A stretch of 64,000 nt of DNA from Macrothele yani (GCA_039090855.1 CM077034.1:9688984-9752983), one strand, 5' to 3'; positions 33,730-45,490 are shown, numbered from the stretch's first letter. Translations and numbers: made by a program. Notes: a model not told the origin generated them from the letters alone.

Positions 33730-34918
33730 CACTATCTACCAACAAGCAATTGAACACCTGTGATAGCAAAGGAAAACGACGTTTATTCACCTTCAATAGT
33801 TGGTGGAGCCTCCACGAGCGGCGATTACAGCTGCGCATACTCTCAACCAGGCGTTGTGCGACGCCTAGCGGTATTTTCTTCCACTCGGCTTGGAGAAGAC
33901 AGGTCAGTTCCTTTACCGATTTCAGACGGTGGGGGCACCCCTTAAGTCGACGCTCCAACTCGTCTCAGAGGTGCTCGATAGGGTTAAGGTCCGGGCTCAG
34001 TCCATTCGATTAACCCCATTGTCACCATACCAAGCCATGGTGGACCTCGCAACATGACAGGTGGCATTGTCATCCTGAAAGTAACATGAGTCCACCCCGT
34101 AAAACTGCCACAACGTCGGAAGCGCATGGTCGTCCAAAATGGTGCAGTAGGTCTCGGCGTTGAGTCTACCAGGAATTGCGACCAAGGGTCCCGTGCCATA
34201 CCAGGAGAAACACCCCCATAGCATAATTCCACCGCCGCCGAACTTCACAGTTAGCACAATACATTCCGGCAGGAGGCGTTCTCCAGGCAGACGCCAAACC
34301 CAGACCCTGCCATCCGAACGGTAGAGGATGAACCTTTATTCGTCGCTCCAGAGAACCTGTTTCCACTGTTCAACGGTCCAGTGTCGACGTTCTATGCACC
34401 ACGTTAGCCGAACAGCGCTATTGGACTTGGTGATCAAAGGCTTGTGGGCGGCAGCACGTCCATGATAACCGAGCAGATGGGCTTCCTTACGGATGGTATT
34501 CATCGAAAGAACACTCCCGGATGCCTGTTAAAATCTTCGCGGATGTGGCCCATCGATTTGGTGCGGTTCTTCCGAATTTCTCTGGCCAGCACCCGTCGGT
34601 CTCTAACTCCCAGTTTTGTGGGTCTGCCGGGTCGGGGCACATTCCGACAGTCACCTCTCATCTTCCACTTGCCAATCACGTAGGCCACTGTCGATTTTGG
34701 GTACTTCAACTCGCTGGATATGTCATCGGCCATTTCTGTGATACCCGACGATTACACCTTTCTCGAAATCAGAGAGCTCCGAACTGCGTGGCGTCTTGCA
34801 TGCGACTGGTTGCGTTGTTGTTTCCCACACGATAGTTAACGGCGGCGGCCGTGACGTGTATCAGTACCGCAGATATCGTCTATTGCAGGCGTGTCCAATT
34901 ACTTGTTGGTAGATAGTG
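33730..34918 (-). mobile_element. Tc1-like element with TIRs, - strand
   Basis: CACTATCTACCAACAAGCAA at 33730 and TTACTTGTTGGTAGATAGTG ending 34918 are inverted and flanked by TA. The length is 1189 bp. Confidence 0.92.
33800..34733 (-). pseudogene. Tc1-like transposase, multiple lesions
   Basis: On the - strand the N terminus reads MADDISSELKYPKSTVAYVI with the hook RPGRPTKLG. A frameshift near 34510 is followed by HPGVFSMNTIRKEAHLLGYH. VLWSDE*RF has a stop inside the first catalytic box (Asp kept). [10 protein letters not shown] and [11 protein letters not shown] (second Asp) follow in another frame. SPDLNPIEHL*DEL keeps the Glu but has a stop at the usual Trp. So the catalytic residues survive while the frame does not. 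Copy is old relative to the 35.4-kb element. Confidence 0.9.
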
Positions 34919-35396
34919 TAGTTTTCATTGTTATTTCATCGCTTATATAGCACTAGCTTTACTACCCGGCGTCGCCCAGTATTTAGGCTTATTAATTTCC
35001 TATTCCCTTATATGTCACTGAGAAAATCGGGGAAAAAAATTGATGCTTGCAAGAAAGAAAAAAGCCGATTTCACAAATTCGGTCATTACAAATTATTTAT
35101 TCATAGTGTGATTATTTCAGCACTTGACCGTACATCGCTGCCACAAATATTTGTCGAGAATTAAAGGAACGAAACGCACAGAATGTATGGAATCTGTCGA
35201 ATCAAACGGATCAAAAGCGTTACGAATTATTTAACACGCGTCCAGGAGACACAGCATTAGAACACTGACTGAACAAAATTCGCTAACAATTTGTTATCGA
35301 CGATCAAATGCATCACGTGTTTTCCGTTTCAGACGTCTTTGAGGGGCGAATCTCTGGAAAAAAAGTTAAAGACGTATTTTTGTTTCTGCGTATATA
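34919..35396. other. Intronic sequence with a short conserved-looking motif
   Basis: Mostly unique AT-rich sequence. TAGCTTTACTACCCGGCGTC at about 34953-34972 resembles the ACTACCCGGCGTxGCCC motif that I recall from scattered invertebrate repeats; I cannot name the family. No gene seen. Confidence 0.35.
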
Positions 35397-36941
35397 CACT
35401 GGTGTGCAAAAATTAAGGACGAAGAGGAGAAATTCGCATAATAGCGGAACGAGCAGGCGTAACGGACCGAAAGACCTCTCAGGAGATAGACTAGGGTCCG
35501 GTATGGTAGGGCATGCGCATATATGCATCATGACGTAGGGGGTGGGGTATCGGAGGGGTATAAAGCACACAGGTGGTGCACGCTCAGCAATTCGATGAAA
35601 GCTATTGCACGGTGTACATCAGTTTGAACGACGTCGAGTTGCTGCCACCGTGTGATATGGCCAACAGGCAATCCAGTAGACGACATCTGGATGACTTTAC
35701 CCGAGGTCGCGTCATTGGGAAGTTGGAAGAAGGTCGAAGTGTGACTAGTGTGGCCGAGGAGTTTGGGATCGCTCACAGCATCGTTTCACGAGCTTGGAGA
35801 GCATTTCAAACGACAGGAACAGCTGTCCGAGAGTTTAGCTGTGGTCGTCCGCGAGCAACCACGGCGGCGGACGACCGGTATATTGTCCTACAGGCGAGAA
35901 GAGACAGACAGCAGACAGCGGGAGAAATCGCAAAGCACATGCAACAGACAACTGAACGTCGGTTATCGTGTTTTACCGTGGCCAGGAGGCTGCACAAAGG
36001 TGGTCTATTTGCACGACGACCATTACGATGTGTGCCATTAACGCCTGCTCATCGGAGACGGCAGTTTCTGTGGTGCCAGGAACACAAGAACTGGACACAT
36101 CAGCAGTGGGGTCGAGTTCTCTTTACGGATGAGAGCCGATTTAGTCTGACGAGCGATTCTGGACGTATACACATCTGGAGAGAGCAGGGAACACGCAATC
36201 ACACCTCCAACTTCATCGAAAGGGCCCGGTTTGGAGGTGCCGGAGTTCTCGTTTGGGGCGGTATCATGCTTGGTAGCCGTACTGACCTCCACATCTTCCA
36301 AGGAGGTTCAGTCACTGGTGTCCGCTATTGTACCGAGGTTCCCCTGCCTCACGTGCGTCTGCTTAGAGGTGCTATGGGTCCTGCGTTCCTCTTCATGGAC
36401 GACAACGCTACACCTCATCGTACAGTGGCTGTCGCAGAGCTGTTGGAGAGTGAAGATATTCAACGCATGGATTGGCCCGCAAGGTCCCCGGACCTAAATC
36501 CAATCGAACACGTGTGGGACCTTCTCGGGAGACGCTTGGCAGCAGGTCACCAGACGCCAGCAAGGATTCCGCAGCTGCGATTGGCGCTACAAGAGGAGTG
36601 GGCCGCGATGCCTCAACTGCTCCTTGACAACCTCGTCCTCAGCATGGACAGACGTTATAAATCCTGCAACGCCATCAGGGGGTGATCATATCTCCTACTA
36701 AAGACTGGATTTTTCTTGGCAGCCGCCTGTCACATGGACGTTTCTGTCTTCAGTGCTCGAAGCTACTTTTTCAATAAAGTGTCTTTGTATCCTTTGGATT
36801 CCTTGTTTGGACGGTTTTGCTCACTTGTCCCATATTGTTACATCTTGGGGAACTTATGGTATGATTTGAGTCGATGTGGAGCACTTCTGCACGACGTTAC
36901 GTTCGAAAAACCGTCTCGTCCTTAATTTTTGCACGCCAGTG
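35397..36941 (+). mobile_element. Tc1-like element, intact TIRs, TA duplication and open transposase
   Basis: Ends CACTGGTGTGCAAAAATTAA (35397) and TTAATTTTTGCACGCCAGTG (to 36941) are inverted with a single difference over 20 bp, and GGACGA/TCGTCC extend the match. TA flanks both. The length is 1545 bp. It is the best candidate in the window for an autonomous transposon. Confidence 0.95.
35657..36685 (+). CDS. Tc1-like transposase (DD34E), apparently intact
   Basis: I choose ATG 35657 (MANRQSSRRHLDDFTRGRVI) because it gives 342 residues, the usual Tc1 length. The frame stays open upstream to an earlier codon at 35573, but that lies in 5' UTR-like sequence. Order of domains: HTH (SVAEEFGIAHSIVSRAWRAF), hook GRPRATT, second HTH (AKHMQQTTERRLSCFTVARR), then the RNase H-like catalytic core. 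The core has LFTDESRFSL, VLVWGGIMLG, FMDDNATPHR and SPDLNPIEHVWD. Exactly 34 residues lie between the second Asp and the Glu. No stop or frameshift. Such enzymes cut and paste the element at TA sites in the nucleus. Whether it is expressed cannot be read from sequence. Confidence 0.95.
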   Translation: MANRQSSRRHLDDFTRGRVIGKLEEGRSVTSVAEEFGIAHSIVSRAWRAFQTTGTAVREFSCGRPRATTAADDRYIVLQARRDRQQTAGEIAKHMQQTTERRLSCFTVARRLHKGGLFARRPLRCVPLTPAHRRRQFLWCQEHKNWTHQQWGRVLFTDESRFSLTSDSGRIHIWREQGTRNHTSNFIERARFGGAGVLVWGGIMLGSRTDLHIFQGGSVTGVRYCTEVPLPHVRLLRGAMGPAFLFMDDNATPHRTVAVAELLESEDIQRMDWPARSPDLNPIEHVWDLLGRRLAAGHQTPARIPQLRLALQEEWAAMPQLLLDNLVLSMDRRYKSCNAIRG

Positions 36942-37340
36942 TATTTCTGTTTATCAATTAATTAAAAATTCCACGGCTGTTTTAAAACTTTTTGACAGGA
37001 TTCAGGTGAAATTTTGAAGGAATCCTCTTACTACCAATTCATGGTGTTAATAAAAATTTCAGCCCGTTTCGTTAAGGTTTCGAAAAGTTCGTTTTTTGCA
37101 TTTTTTTTATGCACAGTTCTCAAAAAATAGAAACACCTGTGGATGAATGCAGTCACGTGCTGTCAGATTTGGAACACATAACGATGAACGTCAATTCGTC
37201 GCGTTTACAGATTTTGGTTACATACAAAATGAATGCAGGAAAACGTACGATTTCGAACGTCTTCCTCCCTGATCAAATTTATAAAGTTTGGACACTCAGA
37301 CAGGATAGGAATATTACGCTTTTTCTTTTGCACTAAAAAT
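36942..37340. other. Intronic sequence, nothing recognised
   Basis: This is the continuation of 34919-35396 across the Tc1 insertion. AT-rich, no ORF with recognisable features. Confidence 0.4.
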
Positions 37341-40300
37341 ATTAGACGGTAGACAGTTTTTGGAAGGGGTCAGGGCCCGGTTGGTCAGAGCCCCCATACA
37401 CAAAATATTCGTAAAATCTACAGTTTTCAATTCAGAACCACCAAATCAGGTATCCTATCTCATGGTACTCGAACTTAGATGGTTGTCGGTTTTTGGAACC
37501 GGTCAAGCACCGGGGAGTCAGAGCCCCACACCCCCACATACATACACAATTTTCGTGAAATCTAGTTTTCATTTCAGAACCATCAAATTTGGTATCATGA
37601 AACTCTAACTTAGACGCTAGACGGGTTTTGGAAGGGGTTGGAGTCTGTGGGGTAGGAGCCCGGGGGTCGGAGCCCCACCCCCTCATAAAATTTTTCGTAA
37701 AATCTACAGTTTTCATCTTAGAACCACCAAATTTGGTATACTAACTCATGGTATTCTAAATTAGACGGCAGACCGTTTTTGGAACGGGTCAATACCCTGG
37801 GGGGTCAGAGACCACCACATACAAAATTTTCTTAAAAACCACCGTTTTCAATTCAGAACCATCAAATCTGGTATACTATCTCTTGGTACTCTAACTTAGA
37901 CGCTAGACGATTATTTGAAGGGGTTGCAGCCCGGGGGGTAAGGGTCCCCCCTCATAAAAAAAAATTCGCAAAATCTACATTTCAAAATTGTTTTTATTCT
38001 TCAAATAAAAATAGCATTTCCATGTACCGTTTTTAATTTAGAATAACCAAATTTGGTATACTAACTCATGGTATTCTAAATTAGACGGCAGACCGTTTTT
38101 GGAACGGGTCAATACCCGGGGGGGTCAGAGACCACCACATACAAAATTTTCTTAAAAACCACCGTTTTCAATTCAGAACCATCAAATATGGTATACCATC
38201 TCTTGGTACTCTAACTTAGACGCTAGACGATTATTTGAAGGGGTTGCAGCCCGGGGAGTAAGGGTACCCCCTCATAAAAAAAAATTCGCAAAATCTACAT
38301 TTCAAAATTGTCTTTATTCTTCAAATAAAAATAGCATTTCCATGTACCGTTTTTAATTTAGAACCACCAAATTTGGTATACTAACTCATGATATTCTAAA
38401 TTAGACGGCAGACCGTTTTTGGAACGGGTCAATACCCTGGGGGGTCAGAGACCACCACATACAAAATTTTCTTAAAAACCACCGTTTTCAATTCAGAACC
38501 ATCAAATCTGGTATATATATCTCTTGGTACTCTAACTTAGACGCTAGACGATTATTTGAAGGGGTTGCAGCCCGGGGGTAAGGGCCCCCCTCATAAAAAA
38601 AATTCGCAAAATCTACATTTCAAAATTGTCTTTATTCTTCAAATAAAAATAGCATTTCCATGTACCGTTTTTAATTTAGAATAACCAAATTTGGTATACT
38701 AACTCATGGTATTCTAAATTAGACGGCAGACCGTTTTTGGAACGGGTCAATACCCTGGGGGGTCAGAGACCACCACATACAAAATTTTCTTAAAAACCAC
38801 CGTTTTCAATTCAGAACCATCAAATCTGGTATACTATCTCTTGGTACTCTAACTTAGACGCTAGACGATTATTTGAAGGGGTTGCAGCCCGGGGAGTAAG
38901 GGTACCCCCTCATAAAAAAAAATTCGCAAAATCTACATTTCAAAATTGTCTTTATTCTTCAAATAAAAACAGCATTTCCATGTACCGTTTTTAATTTAGA
39001 ATAACCAAATTTGGTATACTAACTCATGGTATTCTAAATTAGACGGCAGACCGTTTTTGGAACGGGTCAATACCCTGGGGTCAGAGACCACCACATACAA
39101 AATTTTCTTAAAAACCACCGTTTTCAATTCAGAACCATCAAATCTGGTATACTATCTCTTGGTACTCTAACTTAGACGCTAGACGATTATTTGAAGGGGT
39201 TGCAGCCAGGGGGGTAAGGGTACCCCCTCATAAAAAAAATTCGCAAAATCTACATTTCAAAATTGTCTTTATTCTTCAAATAAAAAGAGCATTTCCATGT
39301 ACCGTTTTTAATTTAGAATAACCAAATTTGGTATACTAACTAATGGTATTCTAAATTAGACGGCAGACCGTTTTTGGAACGGGTCAATACCCTGGGGGTC
39401 AGAGACCACCACATACAAAATTTTCTTAAAAACCACCGTTTTCAATTCAGAACCATCAAATCTGGTATACTATCTCTTGGTACTCTAACTTAGACGCTAG
39501 ACGATTATTTGAAGGGGTTGCAGCCCGGGGAGTAAGGGTACCCCCTCATAAAAAAAAAATTCGCAAAATCTACATTTCAAAATTGTCTTTATTCTTCAAA
39601 TAAAAATAGCATTTCCATGTACCGTTTTTAATTTAGAACCACCAAATTTGGTATACTAACTCATGATATTCTAAATTAGACGGCAGACCGTTTTTGGAAC
39701 GGGTCAATACCCTGGGGGTCAGAGACCACCACATACAAAATTTTCTTAAAAACCACCGTTTTCAATTCAGAACCATCAAATCTGGTATAATATCTCTTGG
39801 TACTCTAACTTAGACGCTAGACGATTATTTGAAGGGGTTGCAGCCCGGGGGGTAAGGGCCCCCCTCATAAAAAAAATTCGCAAAATCTACATTTCAAAAT
39901 TGTCTTTATTCTTCAAATAAAAATAGCATTTCCATGTACCGTTTTTAATTTAGAATAACCAAATTTGGTATACTAACTCATGGTATTCTAAATTAGACGG
40001 CAGACCGTTTTTGGAACGGGTCAATACCCTGGGGGGTCAGAGACCACCACATACAAAATTTTCTTAAAAACCACCGTTTTCAATTCAGAACCATCAAATC
40101 TGGTATACTATCTCTTGGTACTCTAACTTAGACGCTAGACGATTATTTGAAGGGGTTGCAGCCCGGGGAGTAAGGGTACCCCCTCATAAAAAAAAATCGC
40201 AAAATCTACATTTCAAAATTGTCTTTATTCTTCAAATAAAAACAGCATTTCCATGTACCGTTTTTAATTTAGAATAACCAAATTTGGTATACTAACTCAT

Positions 40301-41090
40301 GGTATTCTAAATTAGACGGCAGACCGTTTTTGGAACGGGTCAATACCCTGGGGTCAGAGACCACCACATACAAAATTTTCTTAAAAACCACCGTTTTCAA
40401 TTCAGAACCATCAAATCTGGTATACTATCTCTTGGTACTCTAACTTAGACGCTAGACGATTATTTGAAGGGGTTGCAGCCAGGGGGTAAGGGTACCCCCT
40501 CATAAAAAAAATTCGCAAAATCTACATTTCAAAATTGTCTTTATTCTTCAAATAAAAATAGCATTTCCATGTACCGTTTTTAATTTAGAATAACCAAATT
40601 TGGTATACTAACTCATGGTATTCTAAATTAGACGGCAGACCGTTTTTGGAACGGGTCAATACCCGGGGGGTCAGAGACCACCACATACAAAATTTTCTTA
40701 AAAACCACCGTTTTCAATTCAGAACCACCAAATCTGGTATATTATCTCATGGTACTCTAACTTAGGCGCTAGACGATTATTTGAAGGGGTTGCAGCCCGG
40801 GGAGTAAGGGTACCCCCTCATAAAAAAAAATCGCAAAATCTACATTTCAAAATTGTCTTTATTCTTCAAATAAAAATAGCATTTCCATGTACCGTTTTTA
40901 ATTTAGAACCACCAAATTTGGTATACTAACTCATGATATTCTAAATTAGACGGCAGACCGTTTTTGGAACGGGTCAATACCGGGGGGAGGGGGGGGGGTC
41001 AGAGCCCATCACATACAAAATTTTCTTAAAAACCACCGTTTTCAATTCAGAACCACCAAATCTGGTATACTATCTCATGGTGTTCACAAA
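37341..41090 (+). repeat. ~320-bp satellite array with four-unit higher-order period
   Basis: Landmark TAGACGGCAGACCG gives GACGGCA starts at 37764, 38084, 38404, 38723, 39043, 39359, 39679, 39996, 40315, 40631 and 40949. Each unit contains two related half-units (GGAACGGGTCAATACCC and GAAGGGGTTGCAGCCC) plus CAAAATTGTCTTTATTCTTC. The left part (37341-37760) shows shorter, diverged ~133-155-bp ancestors. The array is cut at 41090 by the 3' end of the L1/Tx1-like LINE. Confidence 0.95.
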
Positions 41091-41655
41091 GTATTTATTC
41101 AAGGAATGTACATGAGACAAGCAAGAGAAAAACGTCTCAAGAAAAAAAAAAAACAGTGACACATGAATGCACTATTTACAGATGACAGTAGATACCTATT
41201 TACAATATATACATGACATTTAGATGTGAACAAATCTTGAGGAGATCGTACACACTAGGTTGAGCAGATATGGCAAGAGTTCAGGTAGAGCAGCACAGAG
41301 TAAAATGTTATAATATAGTCTTATGAGCACCAACTGTACTGTGCAGCGAAGGTGGAGTCCCAACAACCCCAAGGCCTCTGGGGACCATGGATAGAAGAAG
41401 CTGGGTTCACTTGAAGACGCAACGGCACCGTTATGAAAACAAGATAAGTACATGTACATGAGACGAGCAAAAGTAGAATGACCCGATAATTGTGACATAG
41501 AAATGGGATATGTACAGATGACTGTAGAAACAAAGAGACATTATAGTTGCATGACATTCAGATGGAAATAGATGCTCAGGAATCTCGTGGAGATAAGACA
41601 TATTTTGATGAGCAGGTGTGACGAAAGTTCGGATAAAGAGTCACCGAGTTAACTG
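41091..41655 (-). repeat. Degenerate duplicate of the LINE 3' end
   Basis: The segment around 41330-41460 (GGGGACCATGGATAGAAGAA, CTGGGTTCAC) matches 41690-41760 (GGGGACCATGTAGAGAAGAA, TTGGTTCAC) in the same orientation. It is also followed by similar TGTACATGAGACxAGCAA stretches. The LINE 3' region is therefore partly duplicated, about 360 bp apart. Confidence 0.7.
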
Positions 41656-42237
41656 TTAAATAGTCATACAAGCACCAACTGTAAGATGCAATGAAGTCGG
41701 TGTCCCAGCGAACCATGGGGCCGCTGGGGACCATGTAGAGAAGAAGCTTGGTTCACTTTGTCGAGCAACGGCGGTGTGGTACTCAAGGCGTAATCGAGAA
41801 AGGAGACATTCCCGAAAAAAACTGAGCAACGCGGCACTTGCGTGAAGTACCGTAGGAGGCACCTCCCGAGCACGACACTGTTGATGATAGACGTATATAA
41901 CGTGTTTCACTAGCACAAAAATGTAGGTGCAGACTACAGGGAGTCTGATTGGAGGCACAAGGTTGAGCAACAGCGTTCGGTAAGCACTGAAGGAAAGATC
42001 AGTTGTACAGGATCTTTGCGCAATCGAAAAGGCAAGATTCAGCATTGGTAGCAGTATAGTGCAATATTGATAGACATGACTCACATCTGCCTCCCCGGCG
42101 CAGAAACGGCAGAGTGGGGAGGAAAGAAGGGTCATACGGTGCAAGATTGAGGGTACGGGAAGACGGTTATGTAAGAAGAACCAGTGGGTGTTGATCTCTG
42201 GGGGTGTAGATAGAGGAGAGAGGGTGGCAGACCACAC
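41656..42237 (-). pseudogene. LINE ORF2 C-terminal end in shifted frame
   Basis: This frame continues the reverse transcriptase protein after a shift near 42200: HWFFLHNRLPVPSILHRM and the cysteine motif CRFCAGEADVSHVYQYC. That motif is the CxxC...HxxxxC knuckle typical of LINE C termini (here CRFC-x6-H). It ends at a stop near 41656. Confidence 0.75.
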
Positions 42238-45131
42238 AGCAGAGAGAGCGGAAGACGGGATATCAGGGATAGGTGTAGGCGTAGAAGAGCGGGAGAGAGA
42301 GAGAGAAATCTGTAAAGAGCGGATGTGGAGAAGGAGAAAATCGGAAGATCTATGCCGTGAGCCGACAAGAAAAAGGGGAGGGCGAGAGACGCGGCGGATA
42401 GAACGGGAACGAGACCGGCGGGGAAAGCAAGAGCAGGAAAGAGAGAAATAAGGGATGACAGTAAGGAGGTGTGAACCTGAAGAGCATGGGGTAGAACACG
42501 AATAGCAGGAGGAAAGTCGGAGAAGGAGCGCCAGAGAAAATCAGGGGTGACAAGGTCTCGGACTGTGACTACTCCGGCGCGGAGCCAGGTGGGAAAAACA
42601 AAACATGGGAGGTGCGGAGGATGAATGACGGAGCAGAAAAATAGAGGTTCTGAGAGTAGTTCGGAGGTTATAGCTGGTGGAGAGCGAGACAGAGGGAAAG
42701 AGCGAAGCAAGGTGATAGCCTCCCGATAGACAGGAGGTAAGTTGGAAAGGAGGGGGCAATGATCCATTAAAAGATAGGAAAGAAAAGTAAGGTGGGGATT
42801 ACGCGGGGAGACAGTGACGTCCCGGATTGTCTCCGCAGGCAGAACAGGTGAAGCAAGAAGGCGAAGAAAAGCAGACACTCGGAATGCCTGATAGTATAAC
42901 CGCACGTCAAGCAGTCCAATACCGCCATTCTGAGGAGACAAGCTGAGAAGTGAAGCGTTAACCCAATGATGACCAGCCCACACGATATTGGTTTGGCACT
43001 GGGTGATTGCAAGAAGACGATAGACAGGTTGTTTGGACGCAAGCCAAGAGAACGTGCACGTGGATAACAAATATGTTCGAGTGATCTGGGCACGCTGGTA
43101 CAGCGAAGTGCAGAACTGTGCTTGTCTCCAGTTGGCAGCCGTACGCAGCAGGCGGGGGTGCAGTGCATTCCACGTGATCGTCGAGGCTGTAGGAGGTTTG
43201 CTCAGGTGCACTCCTAGAAAACGCTGTGAGGATGTGGACCATTCGGCTCCCCATGGAGAGTCGGTTCGACTAGCCCACGACCCACACCACAAGCCAGTGC
43301 TTTTTGACTCGTTTAGCGTGGCACTAGAACAAGAGGCATACCGATCGTAGAGGTGGCGAAGTTTGCAGAATTGTGCATCTCGTCGAACACAAAAAGTCAC
43401 GTCATCAGCATAGGCAACATAGGTGACAAAATGATGGCGAGTGCTGGCGACCACTGGAGGCAGAGAAGCATAGAAGGATCTGTGAACGGAGCGGAGAAAA
43501 GGTTCGATTGCAAGAGCAAAGAGCTGTCTGGACAAGGGGCAGCCTTGCCGGACGCCGCGACGGAAAGGAATTGGCGCTGTGAGAAGGGTGGGCAACCTGA
43601 CGTGGAAAGGGGCGTCCTGATAGAGGGAGAGGAGAACAGAAACAAAAGGAGGTGGAAACCCGAAACTATAAAGTGTAGACGAGAGGTAAGCATGAGAAAT
43701 ATTATCAAAAGCGGATTGTTGATCGAGAGACAGCAGAGCAAGAGGTTCAGAGCGAGATCGAGCGAGATGGATTAGGTCACTGAGAAGTTGAATGTTATGC
43801 GAGATGGAGCGCCCTGGGACAGTGTAGGTCTGGTTAGAGGACAGGATGTGGGGGAGGATTGGATTAATACGGCACGAGAGTAGTTTAGAATAAAGCTTGG
43901 AATCAAGATTCAGAAGTGAGATGGGACGCCAGTTCCCCAAGTCTAGGAGATCACCCTTCTTTGGGAAGAGGACTACATGGGCAATTGTGAAACTCCTCGG
44001 AAGGGTGGATAGGTGGAAAGCAGCGGAGAAAGCACTAAGCAGAAAAGGGAGGAGGGCTGGGAGGAAAGCTTTGTAAAAACAGAAAGGAAGTCCATCCGGG
44101 CCAGGTGCAGCCTTGGAGTTTAGAGAAGAAAACGTCTCGGAAATCTCTGTTAGCGTGGGAGGCCGGAGGAGAGAATCAGAAAAATAAGAGGGGACTTGAG
44201 GTAAAGCAGAGTGTAGACCAGATAAGGCAATGCTAGAAGGAGGAGGAGTCTCACAAAACTTCGTTGTAAAATAGCTGCGGGCAACAGAGCAAAGAGTAAC
44301 TGGGTCAGAGGATAATTCGCCGGTAGAGAGGCGGAGATGGCGAATTGAAGCAGAGGCATGACGCTTAGATTCAAGATTGGAAAGAAACTCATATGTGCAA
44401 GCATCGGGCGCGAGATGCTGTAATCTCAGCCGCCGAATGACCTGTTGCGCAAGTGGGACTAGGAGAGAATTCAGTTCAGCCTTATACACAGCAAAAAGAG
44501 GGTCAGCCATATTTATAAGGGAAAGCATCGTACGGATGTGATCCAAACGCATCCTCTGTAGCGTCGTGATCGTAAAAGCCTGATTTCGCACATGAAGCAA
44601 GAGGCGATGTTTTACCTCCAGCCAGAAAGTCAGGGCACACGGCGCAGACTGCAGTTGCGTGCGCCATTCGGAGAGGAAATGGCGGACTGAAGAGCAAAAA
44701 CCGGCGGCGTCATCCAAAAGAGCGGCATCAAATGTCCACGGCCGGGTTGTCCTGTGCTGTGCATGAGTGTGGAACACTGTGAGAGTGATGGCACAATGGT
44801 CGGACGACGCAGTGGGCTGGCGACAGGATGCAGAGATCGCTGGAAGAAGTATGGACGTGGTATAAAATCTGTCAATTCTGACCGTGGCCGGGTTTATTGC
44901 ACCAGCTGCACGCCAGGTATGGGACGGTGTAGTCGGATATAAGTGTCGATGGACATCTATCAGTGAGAAATCAAAAACGAGGGACTGTAGCTGCTGTACA
45001 AGGTCTGCACGATGTTCGCGTGAAGGCGGGGAACGATCAAGTAGAGGGTGTAGAGTACAATTAAAGTCGCCACCACCCACGAGAACTCGGTCGGTGGCAG
45101 GTATACCAGAGAGAGACCACCGCGAAAGCAC
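42132..45131 (-). CDS. LINE ORF2: endonuclease end, reverse transcriptase and thumb (999 codons open)
   Basis: A long uninterrupted frame, opened by a GTG in the middle of the endonuclease domain, so it is not a true start. Residues 21-24 are GDFN, about 84-88 RIDRF, and about 110-113 SDHC, the closing motifs of an APE-type endonuclease. Reverse transcriptase spans about 340-640: KAAPGPDGLPF, LFPKKGDLLDLGNWRPISLL, LLSLDQQSAFDN (motif A Asp about 470), FRRGVRQGCPLS, and YVAYADDV (YADD about 574-577). The triad is intact. This protein nicks target DNA and primes reverse transcription there (LINE biology). It is disabled only by flanking frameshifts, so this LINE copy is fairly young. Confidence 0.92.
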   Translation of the reverse strand: MLSRWSLSGIPATDRVLVGGGDFNCTLHPLLDRSPPSREHRADLVQQLQSLVFDFSLIDVHRHLYPTTPSHTWRAAGAINPATVRIDRFYTTSILLPAISASCRQPTASSDHCAITLTVFHTHAQHRTTRPWTFDAALLDDAAGFCSSVRHFLSEWRTQLQSAPCALTFWLEVKHRLLLHVRNQAFTITTLQRMRLDHIRTMLSLINMADPLFAVYKAELNSLLVPLAQQVIRRLRLQHLAPDACTYEFLSNLESKRHASASIRHLRLSTGELSSDPVTLCSVARSYFTTKFCETPPPSSIALSGLHSALPQVPSYFSDSLLRPPTLTEISETFSSLNSKAAPGPDGLPFCFYKAFLPALLPFLLSAFSAAFHLSTLPRSFTIAHVVLFPKKGDLLDLGNWRPISLLNLDSKLYSKLLSCRINPILPHILSSNQTYTVPGRSISHNIQLLSDLIHLARSRSEPLALLSLDQQSAFDNISHAYLSSTLYSFGFPPPFVSVLLSLYQDAPFHVRLPTLLTAPIPFRRGVRQGCPLSRQLFALAIEPFLRSVHRSFYASLPPVVASTRHHFVTYVAYADDVTFCVRRDAQFCKLRHLYDRYASCSSATLNESKSTGLWCGSWASRTDSPWGAEWSTSSQRFLGVHLSKPPTASTITWNALHPRLLRTAANWRQAQFCTSLYQRAQITRTYLLSTCTFSWLASKQPVYRLLAITQCQTNIVWAGHHWVNASLLSLSPQNGGIGLLDVRLYYQAFRVSAFLRLLASPVLPAETIRDVTVSPRNPHLTFLSYLLMDHCPLLSNLPPVYREAITLLRSFPLSRSPPAITSELLSEPLFFCSVIHPPHLPCFVFPTWLRAGVVTVRDLVTPDFLWRSFSDFPPAIRVLPHALQVHTSLLSSLISLFPALAFPAGLVPVLSAASLALPFFLSAHGIDLPIFSFSTSALYRFLSLSPALLRLHLSLISRLPLSLLCGLPPSLLYLHPQRSTPTGSSYITVFPYPQSCTV

Positions 45132-45490
45132 ATAAAAAGCTCCGACACATAAGTGGAGGTGTTTGGCACGTAGATGTTAAAGATATGAAACCTCTCCGTT
45201 TGAATAGTGAACGTGACTTGTTGTAAGAGATCACGACAGAGATTTTTTACAGAGAAGAGAGTCATCGTAGAGCGAAAAGTCGAGCGTACCCCGACGGCAA
45301 TGCCACCATATGATGAACAGCTGAATGCGTGGTGGAAAGTAAAATTCCATGATCGCCAACGGGTAAACAAAGTGGTAGGATGACAGTTCGTCTCTTGTAA
45401 AAGTAGCACGTCCGCACTCAGTGGGGAAAGGTCCTCATAGGCTAAGGCGTTCGCAAGTGGTGTCGCAAAACCGCGACAATTAAGTGACGT
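45130..45490 (-). pseudogene. LINE ORF2 N-terminal endonuclease part in a different frame
   Basis: The - strand reads NCRGFATPLANALAYEDLSP, LLLQETN, YGGIAVGVRS and FHIFNIYVPN, the N-terminal motifs (N, QE, Y-GG-A) of LINE endonucleases. One frameshift at about 45130 separates it from the GDFN-containing frame. Confidence 0.85.

Noticed and set aside
35573..35656. Using the upstream codon at 35573 as transposase start
   Set aside because: It would add 28 residues not seen in Tc1-like enzymes. ATG 35657 gives the usual length and starts just before the HTH.
42188..45135. Plus-strand ORFs opposite the LINE (for example 42188-42451, 43033-43350 and 43353-43775)
   Set aside because: They are shadows of the well-supported - strand reverse transcriptase and show no known motif.
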